From NCBI GenBank assembly GCA_009377495.1, contig WHTZ01000009.1:56907-120906 (forward strand): a stretch of 64,000 nt of DNA, in the 5' to 3' direction. A program made the translations under genes and the position numbers. Below the pieces are notes generated by a model. The model had not been told where the DNA came from. It searched no databases and saw only the letters and a program-made list of their open reading frames with translations. Below, one piece after another: positions 26,076 to 36,850 of the stretch (its first letter is position 1; the number at the start of each line of letters is the position of its first letter). This stretch comes from Luteitalea sp. (GTDB taxonomy: Bacteria > Acidobacteriota > Vicinamibacteria > Vicinamibacterales > Vicinamibacteraceae).

Positions 26076-27134
26076 TCAAGCCTTCGGGTGTGCCTTCCGA
26101 TACACGTCCATCAACTGTGCGAGGTTGACGTGCGTGTAGCGTTGCGTCGTGGAGAGCTGCACGTGGCCGAGCAGCTCTTGAATCGTGCGAAGATCCGCCC
26201 CAGCCTGCAAGAGATGCGTCGCAAACGAGTGCCTAAGCGCGTGTGGACTGATGCCAAAGCGGGTGCTGCACAGCGCAACGTAACGTGTGACGAGCCGATG
26301 CACGCTTCGCGAGCTCAAGCGCTCACCGCGGTAGTTGACGAAAAGCGCCGCCTCCTCTGGCGCGCCGCGCGCGCGCCAGCGCCGCCCACTCGCCGACACC
26401 TCCCGTCGCGGCGGGAGCCCGCGCGACACACGCGCCAACTCGCGATCGGCGCTCCGCGCACGCGCCGCCCGAGCGACCTCGCTCACGAGGATGTGCTCGC
26501 GATCGCGCAGCCAGTGGCGGAGCGCATCGGCAGCGGGAACGTGGAACGGCACGAGCCGCTCTTTCCGTCCCTTTCCCATGACCCGCAGCATCCGGCTCGC
26601 CAGATTGACATCGTCGAGCGTCAACCCGACGAGCTCGCTGAGGCGCAGGCCCGACGCGTAGAACAGCTCGAGAATGGCGCAGTCTCGGCACCCGAGCGGC
26701 GTGGACGCGTCGGGCATCGACAGTAGCGCCTCCATCTCGTCAACCGCCAGATGCGCGGGAATCTTCTGTTCTCGTGTGGGACTCGTCACGAGCGCACCGG
26801 GATTGCCCGCGAGAGCGCCCTCCCGGCGCAGATGGCGAACGAACGTCCGAATCGCGGATGCCTTGCGCGCCGCCGAGGCGCGGCTGTTGCCGCGAGCGTG
26901 CAACTCGGCGAGGAATCCGCGAATGGTCGTGTGATCGATGGTGGCGGAGGGAATCTGGCTCGGCTTGCGACCGGTGGCCAGCGCGAGGTACGTCGTGAAC
27001 TGGCGCAGGTCGCTCTCGTAGTTGCGAATCGTGTGCGGCGACGCGTGCCGGTTGAGCGCGAGAAACTCGATGAATGCCTTGACGTGTTCTTGCAGCGTCT
27101 CGGGCGATCGAGGCGTCTGGACGGCCATGTTCAT
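26076..27134 (-). CDS. xerC: Tyrosine recombinase XerC
   Basis: 352 residues, longer than the usual ~300. An N-terminal SAM-like core-binding domain (about 15-115) is followed by a catalytic domain with R164 (ASGLRLSELVG), Lys in GKGRKER, HALRHSFATHLL (H and R), LGHVQLSTTQRYTH (H and nucleophile Y). An Arg-rich insertion of about 45 residues lies between the beta hairpin and the HxxR motif. It resolves chromosome dimers at dif with XerD. Position after trmFO, topA and dprA matches the conserved order in several phyla. Confidence 0.9.
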   Translation of the reverse strand: MNMAVQTPRSPETLQEHVKAFIEFLALNRHASPHTIRNYESDLRQFTTYLALATGRKPSQIPSATIDHTTIRGFLAELHARGNSRASAARKASAIRTFVRHLRREGALAGNPGALVTSPTREQKIPAHLAVDEMEALLSMPDASTPLGCRDCAILELFYASGLRLSELVGLTLDDVNLASRMLRVMGKGRKERLVPFHVPAADALRHWLRDREHILVSEVARAARARSADRELARVSRGLPPRREVSASGRRWRARGAPEEAALFVNYRGERLSSRSVHRLVTRYVALCSTRFGISPHALRHSFATHLLQAGADLRTIQELLGHVQLSTTQRYTHVNLAQLMDVYRKAHPKA

Positions 27135-27181
27135 TTAAGAGACGGAACGCTGGCGGCCGCGAGCATTGAATGGCGCTCAAT

Positions 27182-27201
27182 GGCGCCCCTAAAGGGGCGC
27201 C
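27182..27201 (-). terminator. Perfect 8-bp hairpin after trmFO
   Basis: GGCGCCCC-TAAA-GGGGCGCC forms an 8-bp GC-rich stem with a 4-nt loop, 10 nt beyond the trmFO stop and before xerC. There is no T-run after it, so it may act as an mRNA-stabilising or REP-like hairpin rather than a strong terminator. Confidence 0.45.
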
Positions 27202-27211
27202 CTACAGCGCA

Positions 27212-28711
27212 TCAACGGTAGGGCGCGGCTTCAGCCTTCGCGCTTCGCGCTTCGGCCGACAAGTTAGCCGCGCCGTTTGGCGTATAAGGAGTCGCGACAC
27301 CTGATTCTTCCATCCATGACGCAAGGTCTCTCAGTGCACGCTCAGCCAGTGCCAGCTTCTTCGCCTGGCGGTTGCGCAGCCGCCGCTCGAGCGGCGGCAT
27401 GATGCCGAATGTGATGTTGGTGGGCTGGTAATTCGACGCGTCGGCGTGCGACACGTAATAGCCCAACGCGCCAATGGCGGTGGTTCGCGGCGGTGCAAGC
27501 GGCTCGGTTCCCAGGGCAAGGCATGCGGCATTGATTCCGGCAATAAGCCCGGACGAAGCCGACTCCACGTACCCTTCCACACCCGAGACCTGGCCGGCGA
27601 ACAGGAGATCTGATCGCGTCCTCGTTTGCCACGTCTCACGCAGCACGGTTGGCGCGTTGATGTAGGTATTCCGGTGCACCATCCCGAAGCGCACGAACTC
27701 CGCCTGCTCGAGCCCTGGGATGAGGCGCAGCACACGTGCTTGCTCGCCCCACTTGAGCTGCGTCTGGAAGCCCACCAAGCTGTAATGATCCCCCGCGAGG
27801 TTGTCCTGACGGAGCTGGACGACGGCGTACGGTTGTGTTCCGGTGCGCGGATCAACCAGGCCAACCGGCTTCATGGGGCCGAAGCGCAACGTGTCGCGGC
27901 CACGGTGCGCCATCACCTCGATTGGAAGACAGCCCTCGAAGAACCGCTCTTTGTCGAAGTCGTGCACCGTCGCGGATTCCGCATGCACGATCGCATCGTA
28001 GAAACGTGCGTACTCCTCCTCATCGAGCGGACAGTTCAGGTAATCGCCCTCACCTCCGTCCGCACCACAAGCCCGCACCGCGTCGTCGTCAACAGGTCCG
28101 TTGGCGCCGCCATCTGCATGTTGCGTTTGGCATTCTGCATTGACAAGCCTCAGAGAATCTCTCCCCCAGCGAGACGCGCGGAACACCTTGTCGTGCCGGA
28201 TCGTCTCGGCCAAGACGATGGGACTGATCGCATCATAGAAGTAGAGGTGATCAGCGCCGACGAATGCGCGAATGGCTTCGGAGAGCGCCTGCGACGTGAG
28301 CGGACCGGTGGCCACAATCACAGGAGCGCCTTCACGTGGCTCAGGGATGTCAGTCCACTCGCGCCGCTCGATCGCAATGAGCGGATGCCCAGCAACCGCC
28401 TCCGTGACCGCCCGCGAGAACCGCTCACGGTCAACGGCAAGAGCCGCACCGGCAGGCACGCGACTGGCATCGGCCGAGCGCATGATGAGCGAGCCCAGGC
28501 GCCGCATCTCCTCCTTCAACACGCCGACCGCGTTGTCCAACTTGTCGCCGCGGAACGAGTTGCTGCACACGAGCTCGGCGAGGCCATCCGTCTTGTGAAC
28601 CTGCGTCGGCGTGGTCGGACGCATCTCGTACAGCGTGACGTTCACACCGCGCGATGCGGCTTGCCACGCGGCCTCGCATCCCGCCAAACCGCCGCCGACA
28701 ATGCGAATCAT
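27212..28711 (-). CDS. trmFO: tRNA (uracil-5-)-methyltransferase TrmFO (folate/FAD dependent)
   Basis: 499 residues from ATG 28711, one base after the topA stop. FAD-binding [12 protein letters not shown] at the start, [23 protein letters not shown] and the C-terminal [17 protein letters not shown] are TrmFO hallmarks. It makes m5U54 in tRNA using methylene-tetrahydrofolate. Two oddities: about 36 extra residues near 185-221, in place of the usual direct link to the DYLNCP motif, and a C-terminal tail ([15 protein letters not shown]) encoded by a palindromic repeat. Both are in frame, so the enzyme is probably functional. Confidence 0.92.
   Translation of the reverse strand: MIRIVGGGLAGCEAAWQAASRGVNVTLYEMRPTTPTQVHKTDGLAELVCSNSFRGDKLDNAVGVLKEEMRRLGSLIMRSADASRVPAGAALAVDRERFSRAVTEAVAGHPLIAIERREWTDIPEPREGAPVIVATGPLTSQALSEAIRAFVGADHLYFYDAISPIVLAETIRHDKVFRASRWGRDSLRLVNAECQTQHADGGANGPVDDDAVRACGADGGEGDYLNCPLDEEEYARFYDAIVHAESATVHDFDKERFFEGCLPIEVMAHRGRDTLRFGPMKPVGLVDPRTGTQPYAVVQLRQDNLAGDHYSLVGFQTQLKWGEQARVLRLIPGLEQAEFVRFGMVHRNTYINAPTVLRETWQTRTRSDLLFAGQVSGVEGYVESASSGLIAGINAACLALGTEPLAPPRTTAIGALGYYVSHADASNYQPTNITFGIMPPLERRLRNRQAKKLALAERALRDLASWMEESGVATPYTPNGAANLSAEARSAKAEAAPYR
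27222..27274. repeat. Palindromic repeat with 9-bp terminal inverted repeats, inside the trmFO 3' end
   Basis: Bounded by GGCGCGGCT (27222-27230) and AGCCGCGCC (27266-27274), perfect reverse complements. Interior: TCAGCCTTCGCGCTTCG-type sequence. It encodes the last residues of TrmFO before APYR. The same termini delimit the element at 49864-49934. Confidence 0.7.
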
Positions 28712-28712
28712 G

Positions 28713-31379
28713 CTAGGCACTCTTCTGCTTCCTCGCGCCGCCACGGGCAGGGGTGCGCCGCGCCACGCGCCGGCGCGGTGGCCCGCTCGCGGCGCGCGCT
28801 TCGAGCAGTGCGACCGCCTCGTCCAGTGTCACCGCCTTCGGATCGCCGTCTTTGGGAAGCGACGCGTTGGTGGTGCCGTCGGTCACGTACGGACCATAGC
28901 GGCCCGCGAGCATCTGAATCTTGGCGCCGCTGCGAGGATGCATGCCCACCTCGCGGAGGACCGTCTTGGCTGCCTGCCGGCGGCGACCGCGCTTCTCCCG
29001 CTCGAAGAGCTCGAGTGCCCGTCCCAGATCGACGGCAAACACATCATCATCCTGCTCGAGCGAGCGGAAGTCGCTGCCGTGCTTCACGTATGGTCCGAAC
29101 CGCCCCCAACCCGCGACAACGGGCGCGCCATCGCTCGGATGCGGCCCCAGCTCGCGCGGCAGCGACAGGAGCTTCAAGGCCTCGTCGCGCGTGATCGTTT
29201 CGGGCGCCATCCCAGGAAGGAGTGACGTCCGCTTGGGCTTTGGCGCCTTCGACCCTTTTTCCGGCGACTCACCCAGTTGTACGTAGGCACCAAAGCGGCC
29301 GCTCAGCACGTAGATGGGCAACCCCGTCGACGGATCGGTGCCGAGCTGGCGCGGACCCTCCGCCCTGGCCTTGAGCAAGGCGAGCGCGTCTTCCACGCCA
29401 AAGTCTGCCGGCTCGACATCGTCTGGAATCGACGCGGCGCGACCTGGTCCGCCCTCGCCGAGCTGCACGAACGGCCCATAACGACCGCTGCGCACGCGCA
29501 CGGTCTCGCCGCTCGCCGCATCGACACCCAGGTCGACGACCGGGTAGCTGATGCTGTCGTCGTCTCGCACGCGCTGCTCGAGGCCGAGACGGTCGCCATC
29601 GCCACGGTAGAAGGCGCGGACGAACTCGAGCCAGTCGCGCTCACCGTTCGAGATCTGATCGAGGTCTTCCTCCATCTCCGCGGTGAAGCCGACATCGACG
29701 TAATCGTCGAAGTGCTGCTTGAGCAACTGCGTCACGGCAAAGGCGGTAAAGCTCGGCACGAGCGCCTTGCCCTGGCGAAAGATGTAGCCGCGGCGACTGA
29801 TCGTGTTGATCGTCGGCGCGTAGGTCGAGGGACGACCGATGCCCTCTTCCTCCAGTCGCTTGACGAGCGACGCTTCGGTATAGCGCGCTGGCGGCTGCGT
29901 CTCATGGCCGCGCGCGTCGAGCGCATTCAGCGCGAGCCGCGCCTCCGCGTCCTCCGCGCGACCGACGAGGTCGCCCACCCGACAGGTCGGCAGCAACGTT
30001 TCGCGGTCACCGAGCTCCGCGGCCGGGTCATCACTGCCCTCGACGTATGCGCGCAGGAAGCCCGGAAACTCGATCGCCTTCCCGCTCGACGAGAACACGC
30101 TGGCCGTCCCACCCTCGTCCTGTGCCGTGATCTCCAATGTGGTACGCACGAGACGCGCGTCTGCCATCTGCGACGCGACAGCGCGCTGCCACACGAGCTC
30201 GTACACGCGTGCGGCATCGGCCTCCACATCGCCCGCGGCGTCTTGCGGCGCACGCGTGAAGTCGGTCGGACGGATCGCCTCGTGCGCCTCCTGCGCGTTC
30301 CGCACGCGCGTCTGATATTGGCGCGGCTTGTCGTAATACTCGTTGCCGTACCGCTCGCGAATGGCGCGGGCCGCCTCGCGCAGCGCTTTCTCGCTGAGCG
30401 TCGTCGAGTCGGTGCGGTGATACGAGATATACCCCTCGTCGTGCAACCGCTGCGCAGCCGACATCGTTCGGTCGGCCGAGAAGCCGAGCTTTCTGTTCGC
30501 CTCCTGTTGCAGCGTGGACGTCGTGAAGGGAGGCGCGGGCCGCTGGATCGCCGGCTTCGCTTCGACGGCCGTGACGCGCCACGGCAGCCGGCTCTCGAGC
30601 CGTTCTTTGAGCTGACGCGCCTCCGCCTCGTCGAGTCGCTGCACGTCGCTCGCTGCCAACGTGCCGGACGCGTCGAAGTCGCGCCCGGTGGCCACGCGGC
30701 GATCGCCCACCCGCACGAGCGTCGCGGTGAACCCACGTCCCTCGCCGGACAGTCGCGCGTCGAGGTTCCAATACGACGCACGGCGAAACGCGCGTCGTTC
30801 TTCTTCTCGCTCGACGATGAGCCGAACGGCAATGCTCTGGACGCGACCGGCGCTGAGGCCGGTCTGCACCTTCTTCCACAACACGGGCGACAGCGTGTAG
30901 CCGAAAAGCCGATCGAGAATCCGACGGCTTTCTTGCGCGCGCACCAAATGCTCGTCGACGGCGTGCGCGTTCTCGAGCGCGTGCTGCACGGCTTCTTCGG
31001 TAATCTCGTGAAAGACAATGCGTCGAACAGGGACTCGTGGCTTGAGGACCTCCGTGAGGTGCCAGCTAATCGACTCGCCTTCGCGGTCCGGGTCGGTCGC
31101 GAGAATGACCTCGGACGCGTCCTTCAGTGCCGTCTTGAGCTCCTGAATGTGCTTCCGTTTGTCCGCCGAAATAACGTAGTACGGCGTGAAATCCCCGTCG
31201 ACGTCCACGGCCAGACGGCCCCAGGGCTTCTTCTTGATCGCAGCCGGCACATCGCTCGCGCGCTCGGGCAGGTCTCGCACGTGGCCATAGCTGGCCTCGA
31301 TGCGGTACCTATTGCCCAGAAAACGACGCAGCGTGCGCGCCTTGGCGGGCGACTCAACGATGACGAGCGGTTTTGCCAT
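28713..31379 (-). CDS. topA: DNA topoisomerase I
   Basis: 888 residues. N-terminal Toprim domain ([13 protein letters not shown], then DPDREGE), the type IA core with the active tyrosine in [10 protein letters not shown] near residue 320, and several C-terminal repeats of the GRYGPYVQLGE type without zinc cysteines. It relaxes negative supercoils. A basic Ala/Lys/Arg-rich tail ends the protein. Located between dprA and trmFO on the same strand. Confidence 0.96.
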   Translation of the reverse strand: MAKPLVIVESPAKARTLRRFLGNRYRIEASYGHVRDLPERASDVPAAIKKKPWGRLAVDVDGDFTPYYVISADKRKHIQELKTALKDASEVILATDPDREGESISWHLTEVLKPRVPVRRIVFHEITEEAVQHALENAHAVDEHLVRAQESRRILDRLFGYTLSPVLWKKVQTGLSAGRVQSIAVRLIVEREEERRAFRRASYWNLDARLSGEGRGFTATLVRVGDRRVATGRDFDASGTLAASDVQRLDEAEARQLKERLESRLPWRVTAVEAKPAIQRPAPPFTTSTLQQEANRKLGFSADRTMSAAQRLHDEGYISYHRTDSTTLSEKALREAARAIRERYGNEYYDKPRQYQTRVRNAQEAHEAIRPTDFTRAPQDAAGDVEADAARVYELVWQRAVASQMADARLVRTTLEITAQDEGGTASVFSSSGKAIEFPGFLRAYVEGSDDPAAELGDRETLLPTCRVGDLVGRAEDAEARLALNALDARGHETQPPARYTEASLVKRLEEEGIGRPSTYAPTINTISRRGYIFRQGKALVPSFTAFAVTQLLKQHFDDYVDVGFTAEMEEDLDQISNGERDWLEFVRAFYRGDGDRLGLEQRVRDDDSISYPVVDLGVDAASGETVRVRSGRYGPFVQLGEGGPGRAASIPDDVEPADFGVEDALALLKARAEGPRQLGTDPSTGLPIYVLSGRFGAYVQLGESPEKGSKAPKPKRTSLLPGMAPETITRDEALKLLSLPRELGPHPSDGAPVVAGWGRFGPYVKHGSDFRSLEQDDDVFAVDLGRALELFEREKRGRRRQAAKTVLREVGMHPRSGAKIQMLAGRYGPYVTDGTTNASLPKDGDPKAVTLDEAVALLEARAASGPPRRRVARRTPARGGARKQKSA

Positions 31380-31440
31380 GACCCTCCATTACCAGTATCT
31401 CTACGTTAGCACGGGGCCCAAGAGCGACAAGGGAAGGGGC

Positions 31441-31472
31441 AAGGTGCGAGGGGCGAGGTGCCCTCGCACCTT
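31441..31472 (-). terminator. 12-bp hairpin at the dprA stop
   Basis: AAGGTGCGAGGG and CCCTCGCACCTT form a perfect 12-bp stem with an 8-nt loop. It begins at the dprA stop codon and lies before topA. No clear T-run follows, so termination may be partial. Confidence 0.5.
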
Positions 31473-32500
31473 CACCGTGCCCGGCGTGTAAACCGGCCAG
31501 CGGTGCGAACGACGACGCCCGCGAGCTCGAGCGCGAGGAGCCGCTCGAGCACGGCGGCACTTTCTCGGCCGGTGTGGGCGACCAGCGCGTCGATGTCGTA
31601 CGCCTCGCCAGGCGTCATGACGGCGAGCAACCAATCGCTCACCGCGCGTGGTTCGGCGCCGCTGACCGCAGGCGGTTCGACAACGCTCACCGCAGGCACA
31701 CGCCAACCGATTTCATCCAACACATCGTGCGCCCCTTCGACCAACCGCGCGCCGTCACGCAGGAGCGCGTGGGCGCCTCGGTTGTGCTCCCCAAGCACGT
31801 TACCTGGAACGGCCAGAACGTCGCGACCCTGTTCGAGCGCAAGGCGTGCCGTGATCAGTGACCCACTCCGACGTGATGCTTCGACCACAATCACCGCGCA
31901 CGCCAGGCCGCTCAGAATGCGGTTCCGGAGCGGAAAGTGATGGGGCCGTGGCGGCGTGCCAGGCGGGAGCTCGCTCACAAGGGCGCCCGCACGAGCGATG
32001 CGCCCCGCGAGGTCAACGTGCTCCCTCGGGTATGTGACATCGGCGCCACACCCGAGCACCGCCACGGTCCGTCCGGAGGTGAGCGCCCCCCGATGGGCAG
32101 CCGCATCCACCCCTCGAGCCAACCCGCTCGCCACCACGAGACCTTCTGCCGCAAGATCGGCCGCCAACACGTTCGCCATCTCGAGCGCATACGGTGTCGC
32201 CGCACGTGACCCGACCACCGTCACGATCGGCTCGGCTAGCGCAGCAGGGTCACCCCGAATCCAGAGCACAATCGGCGGATCGACGATCGCGGCAAGCTGA
32301 GGCGGATACCCCGGATTGGTGAGCGCGACCGGCACCAGACCAGCACGCTTCGCGCGAGCCAGCGTCTGGCGGGCCTCCTCTTGGGCGGTTCGACTGAGCT
32401 CACCACGGGTAAGCCCCTGCTGGGCGAGCCGCCGCGCCGCCACGGCCGGCTGCGCGCGTCCTGCCAGCGACAATGCCACCGCATCCACGAGGTCGAGCAT
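31472..32500 (-). CDS. dprA: DNA-processing protein DprA (Smf)
   Basis: 342 residues from ATG 32500, chosen for GGAGGGG just upstream. An N-terminal helical region is followed by the Rossmann-like DprA core: IVTVVGSRAATPYAL, VVASGLARGVDAAAHRGAL, TVAVLGCGADVTYP, FPLRNRILSGL and SGSLITARLALEQGRDVLAVPGN. A C-terminal winged-helix-like part closes it. It loads RecA on incoming single strands during natural transformation. First gene of dprA-topA-trmFO-xerC. Confidence 0.93.
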   Translation of the reverse strand: MLDLVDAVALSLAGRAQPAVAARRLAQQGLTRGELSRTAQEEARQTLARAKRAGLVPVALTNPGYPPQLAAIVDPPIVLWIRGDPAALAEPIVTVVGSRAATPYALEMANVLAADLAAEGLVVASGLARGVDAAAHRGALTSGRTVAVLGCGADVTYPREHVDLAGRIARAGALVSELPPGTPPRPHHFPLRNRILSGLACAVIVVEASRRSGSLITARLALEQGRDVLAVPGNVLGEHNRGAHALLRDGARLVEGAHDVLDEIGWRVPAVSVVEPPAVSGAEPRAVSDWLLAVMTPGEAYDIDALVAHTGRESAAVLERLLALELAGVVVRTAGRFTRRAR

Positions 32501-32558
32501 GACCCCTCCAAATCCTTGCCAAGCGAGGCGAAGCCAGGGCTGGCGGCGGGCCGCCATA

Positions 32559-32615
32559 CGAAAAACGAAAAAAGAAGAGGCCAGGCCCAGCTTCGTTCGC
32601 GGGACCTGACCTCTT
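32559..32615 (-). terminator. Intrinsic terminator in the dprA leader (possible attenuator)
   Basis: On the minus strand AAGAGGTCAGGTCCC pairs with GGGCCTGGCCTCTT (two wobble pairs, 12-nt loop), followed by CTTTTTTCGTTTTTCG. This is a good Rho-independent terminator located 60 nt before the dprA start. No minus-strand gene lies upstream for it to serve, which suggests leader attenuation or a block on antisense transcription. Confidence 0.6.
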
Positions 32616-32622
32616 GACCTCC

Positions 32623-32628
32623 ATTATA
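32623..32628 (-). promoter_or_regulatory. Perfect -10 box (TATAAT) before the dprA leader
   Basis: Minus strand TATAAT, with a start predicted near 32616, exactly at the foot of the terminator stem. No convincing -35 box is seen at 17 or 18 nt, so this is only a candidate. Confidence 0.4.
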
Positions 32629-32641
32629 CGGGGAAAAATCC

Positions 32642-32671
32642 TTGCGCGGTCTCGCGCCGGCTCGCTATAGT
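32642..32671 (+). promoter_or_regulatory. Promoter of the TPR gene
   Basis: TTGCGC, 18-nt spacer, TATAGT, then GGGAGGTGG just before the ATG at 32685. It is back-to-back with the dprA leader. Confidence 0.5.
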
Positions 32672-32684
32672 GGGAGGTGGATTC

Positions 32685-33044
32685 ATGGGCATGCGCTCCG
32701 CGTTCTGGGCACTGGCGCTCGCGGCGGTCCTGTTACCCGCGTCGGCTCGGGCCGATCCGCGTGGCGACGCAAAGGCGCAAGTGGAGTTCGGGATCCTGAT
32801 GGCACAAAAGGGCCTCTGGAAGGAGGCCCTGTACCGCTGGGAACGTGCCGTCCAGATCGATCCGACTTACGCGGCCGCCTACAACAACCTCGCTGTGGCC
32901 TATGAGCACGAAGGCGCGTTCGGCAAAGCGCGCCAAGCGTACGAGAAGGCACTCGAGCTCGAGCCCAAGAACGTGCAGATTGAGCAAAACTACGATCTGT
33001 TCAGAGAAATCAATGATCGCGCGCACAGCAGCTCGACTCGCTAG
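32685..33044 (+). CDS. Small exported TPR protein
   Basis: 119 residues from ATG 32685 with a good ribosome-binding site. A signal peptide (SAFWALALAAVLLPASARA) is followed by two tetratricopeptide repeats (AQVEFGILMAQKGLWKEALYRWERAVQIDP; AAAYNNLAVAYEHEGAFGKARQAYEKALELEP). TPRs mediate protein contacts, here in the periplasm. Its end overlaps the next gene, a putative lipoprotein, by 32 nt, so they are probably partners. Confidence 0.85.
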   Translation: MGMRSAFWALALAAVLLPASARADPRGDAKAQVEFGILMAQKGLWKEALYRWERAVQIDPTYAAAYNNLAVAYEHEGAFGKARQAYEKALELEPKNVQIEQNYDLFREINDRAHSSSTR

Positions 33045-33876
33045 CGTGCTTCTGCTTCTGGCAGGTGCAGCGTGTACCTCGACCTACGAGATCCCGGTCG
33101 AGACGCCGATCCAGCCGAAGCTAGACGTCTCGCCCTTCCAGCGCGTCTTCGTGGCGGGCTTCGTCGCCGCTGGCTCCGAAGATGTCGATTCGAATCTGGA
33201 GACCGTGCGGCTGCTGCGGAGCCAACTGCGCACCAAGTCGGACCTTCGCGTCATCGATGCTGACGTGCTCCCGCTCGCGGAGCGTGGCCGGGAGCAGGCG
33301 CCCGCACCAACCCGCATCGAGCTCCGTCCCATAGACAGGGACGGTCAGACACCGGGGCCAAGCGGCACGTCTCCCACATCATCCGAACCGGCTGGCAACG
33401 GGGGATCGCTCGTCGATGAGTACCAGGATCAGTCCGGCGTCGTCATTCGCGATGAAAAACAGCTCGCAACCTACGAGCCCATTTTCGCGGATGTCAACTT
33501 CTGGAAGAAGATCGGCGAAGAGTTTCAGGAGCCGCTCATCGTGACGGGCACGCTGTACTTCGTGCCGTACGCGAGGGCAGGGCCGGTCGTTCAGGAACGC
33601 GAGGCCTTCGATCAACTGGGGCGGCGCGTCGTGCGGCCCGTCCGCGTGTACATGGAGCGTAAGGGCTACATCCTGCGTCCGAAGTTCGTCTTCATCGACG
33701 GCAGGACCGGCACCGTGATCTACACCGAAGCCCACCGCGAGGAACGGCTCTACATGCCGCAGCAGAACGTCCCAGCGCTCTCGTCGTACTTCGAGATGAT
33801 GGACGCGATTTTGCCTTCCTTCCTCAACGCGCTGAGCGAACAAAGAATCCGAGGCGTACGGATTCTGCTGAGATGA
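33013..33876 (+). CDS. Putative lipoprotein of unknown function
   Basis: 287 residues. The N-terminus RTAARLASVLLLLAGAACTSTYE looks like a lipoprotein signal with Cys at about residue 20, although the lipobox (GAAC) is weak. The mature part has a region resembling periplasmic assembly or curli-secretion-type alpha/beta folds (VFVAGFVAAGSEDVDSN, LIVTGTLYF, RPKFVFIDGRTG) and a low-complexity stretch rich in Pro, Ser and Gly. It overlaps the TPR gene and precedes rplU. Confidence 0.7.
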   Translation: MIARTAARLASVLLLLAGAACTSTYEIPVETPIQPKLDVSPFQRVFVAGFVAAGSEDVDSNLETVRLLRSQLRTKSDLRVIDADVLPLAERGREQAPAPTRIELRPIDRDGQTPGPSGTSPTSSEPAGNGGSLVDEYQDQSGVVIRDEKQLATYEPIFADVNFWKKIGEEFQEPLIVTGTLYFVPYARAGPVVQEREAFDQLGRRVVRPVRVYMERKGYILRPKFVFIDGRTGTVIYTEAHREERLYMPQQNVPALSSYFEMMDAILPSFLNALSEQRIRGVRILLR

Positions 33877-33903
33877 GGGGGCACGCGCGAAGACGAGAGG
33901 GTG

Positions 33904-33912
33904 TGCTATACT
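33904..33912 (+). promoter_or_regulatory. Extended -10 promoter before rplU
   Basis: TGC-TATACT forms an extended -10 element 51 nt before the rplU start. No good -35 is visible, as is usual for extended -10 promoters. It would drive rplU-rpmA-obg-nadD-rsfS. Confidence 0.5.
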
Positions 33913-33962
33913 TTTTGTTTCGGTTGGGGGCCGAAAGAGCTCCCGGGCGGAGGAGAATACAC

Positions 33963-34316
33963 GTGTTCGCAGTGATTCAGGCCGGCGGCCGGCAGGTGAA
34001 GGTCGTCCCGGGCACGGTCGTCAGGGTTGATCGGCTGACCGCAGAGCCCGGCCAAGAGGTGCAGTTCGAGCGCGTGCTCCTCGTTGGCCCCGACAGTGTT
34101 GGCCCCGACAGTGGTGATGCCAGCGCTGAGGTGGTGGCGGGCCGACCGTTTGTTGCCAACGCGCGTGTCGTGGGCACCGTGCAGGGCGAGGTGAAGGGAC
34201 CCAAGATTCGGGTCTTCAGAATGAAGCGCCGCAAGGGCTTCCGCAGGACCCAGGGACACCGCACCATCAGCACGCGCGTCGCGATTCGAGAAATTTCTCT
34301 GACGAGTGACGAGTGA
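33963..34316 (+). CDS. rplU: 50S ribosomal protein L21
   Basis: 117 residues from GTG 33963 with GGAGGAG 7 nt upstream. FAVIQAGGRQVKV at the start and VKGPKIRVFRMKRRKGFRRTQGHR near the end are L21 signatures for 23S rRNA binding. The loop around residue 42 carries a duplicated GPDSV unit from a 15-bp tandem repeat. Followed after 6 nt by rpmA, the normal order. Confidence 0.95.
   Translation: MFAVIQAGGRQVKVVPGTVVRVDRLTAEPGQEVQFERVLLVGPDSVGPDSGDASAEVVAGRPFVANARVVGTVQGEVKGPKIRVFRMKRRKGFRRTQGHRTISTRVAIREISLTSDE
34083..34112 (+). repeat. 15-bp tandem duplication inside rplU
   Basis: GTTGGCCCCGACAGT occurs twice in direct tandem and adds five residues in frame to a surface loop of L21. Confidence 0.85.
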
Positions 34317-34322
34317 CGAGCG

Positions 34323-35725
<1,403 letters not shown>

Positions 35726-35726
35726 T

Positions 35727-36416
35727 ATGCTGTTGGGCATTCTGGGCGGTACACTCGATCCCATTCACTGCGGACACCTGGACGCGGCAGAGGCCGCACG
35801 AACGCGCCTCGGCCTGCAAGAAGTCTGGATGATGCCTGCCCGCGTGCCGCCGCTCCGTGCGGATCCTCCGGTGGCCTCGGCGGCGCATCGATTCGCTATG
35901 GCCGCGCTTGCGGTCAACGGCCGCGCGCACCTCCGCGCGTCTGACCTCGAGCTGCGACGGGAAGGCCCCTCGTACACGTGGGACACGCTGCAGCAGCTTT
36001 ACACCCTGGGCTACAATAGATCGCAGATTTTTTTCATCACGGGCGTAGACGCGATTTTGAAAATTGCCACGTGGTATCGCTACCCAGCCCTCCTCGAGGC
36101 GTGTCACTTCGTGGCGGTGACACGTCCCGGCGTCTCGGCAGGCACGTTGGCCGAGGCGCTCCCTGAAGCCGCCGATCGCGTGGTGGCCGCGAGCCTAACG
36201 TCCAACCGCGAGACACGAGTCGTCGCGGAACGCTGCCGTATTTGGCTGGTCGATGCGCCAACGGCGGCGGTTTCGTCGACCGACGTCCGACATCTCGCCG
36301 CGCGCGGCGAGCCGCTCGATGGGCTGGTCCCCTCCCTCGTCGCGACACACATCCGGCAGCACAACCTGTATCGCTCCACTCCGGACCCGGCAGGCGACTT
36401 GCATGACCAAGATTAA
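35727..36416 (+). CDS. nadD: Nicotinate-nucleotide adenylyltransferase
   Basis: 229 residues. The nucleotide-binding motif reads GGTLDPIHCGH (family GGxFDPxHxGH, with Leu in place of Phe), with SSTDVR near the C-terminus as the second ATP motif and FFITGVDAI in the middle. It makes deamido-NAD in NAD synthesis. Overlaps rsfS by 14 nt. Confidence 0.93.
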   Translation: MLLGILGGTLDPIHCGHLDAAEAARTRLGLQEVWMMPARVPPLRADPPVASAAHRFAMAALAVNGRAHLRASDLELRREGPSYTWDTLQQLYTLGYNRSQIFFITGVDAILKIATWYRYPALLEACHFVAVTRPGVSAGTLAEALPEAADRVVAASLTSNRETRVVAERCRIWLVDAPTAAVSSTDVRHLAARGEPLDGLVPSLVATHIRQHNLYRSTPDPAGDLHDQD

Positions 36417-36840
36417 GGTGAGCAGCACGACGAAGGGCGCGCAGCCCGACTTCCCGCTCCCGGTCTATGTGTCAGTCGAAGCGGCCCTCGACAAGAAGGC
36501 GACCGATCTGACGGTGCTCGACCTGCGACACGCCGGGGCATTTGCCGATTTCTTCGTTCTCTGCTCGGCAGCTAACGCACGGCAGGTCAAGGCGATCGTT
36601 GACCTTATCGAGGAGCGGCTGCGCGAGCACGGCGTGCGGCCGTCGCACATCGAAGGCTATGACCGCGCGGAATGGGTCCTCATCGACTGCTTCGACCTCA
36701 TCATCCACGTCTTCACAGCCGAGACGCGGACGTTCTATCGGCTCGAGCGTCTCTGGGGAAGTGCCACCCGCATCGACATTGGCGACGCCAGCGCCTTGCC
36801 CTCCCGAACGGCCGCCGAGCGTTCCGCCAGCCTGCCGTGA
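36403..36840 (+). CDS. rsfS: Ribosomal silencing factor RsfS
   Basis: 145 residues from ATG 36403. KATDLTVLDLRHAGAFADFFVLCSA, ARQVKAIVDLIEERL and GYDRAEWVLIDCFDLIIHVF are typical of the RsfS/YbeB/iojap family. It binds L14 to block subunit joining in starvation. It follows nadD with overlap, the standard arrangement. Confidence 0.95.
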   Translation: MTKIKVSSTTKGAQPDFPLPVYVSVEAALDKKATDLTVLDLRHAGAFADFFVLCSAANARQVKAIVDLIEERLREHGVRPSHIEGYDRAEWVLIDCFDLIIHVFTAETRTFYRLERLWGSATRIDIGDASALPSRTAAERSASLP

Positions 36841-36850
36841 GCGAAGTCGA

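Noticed and set aside
27626..29194. A 522-codon open frame antisense to trmFO and the topA end
   Set aside because: Both genes on the other strand are clear. The predicted peptide is Arg/His-rich shadow sequence.
29277..31409. A 710-codon open frame antisense to topA
   Set aside because: The opposite strand encodes an unambiguous topoisomerase I. The antisense frame is an effect of high GC and has no recognisable domain.
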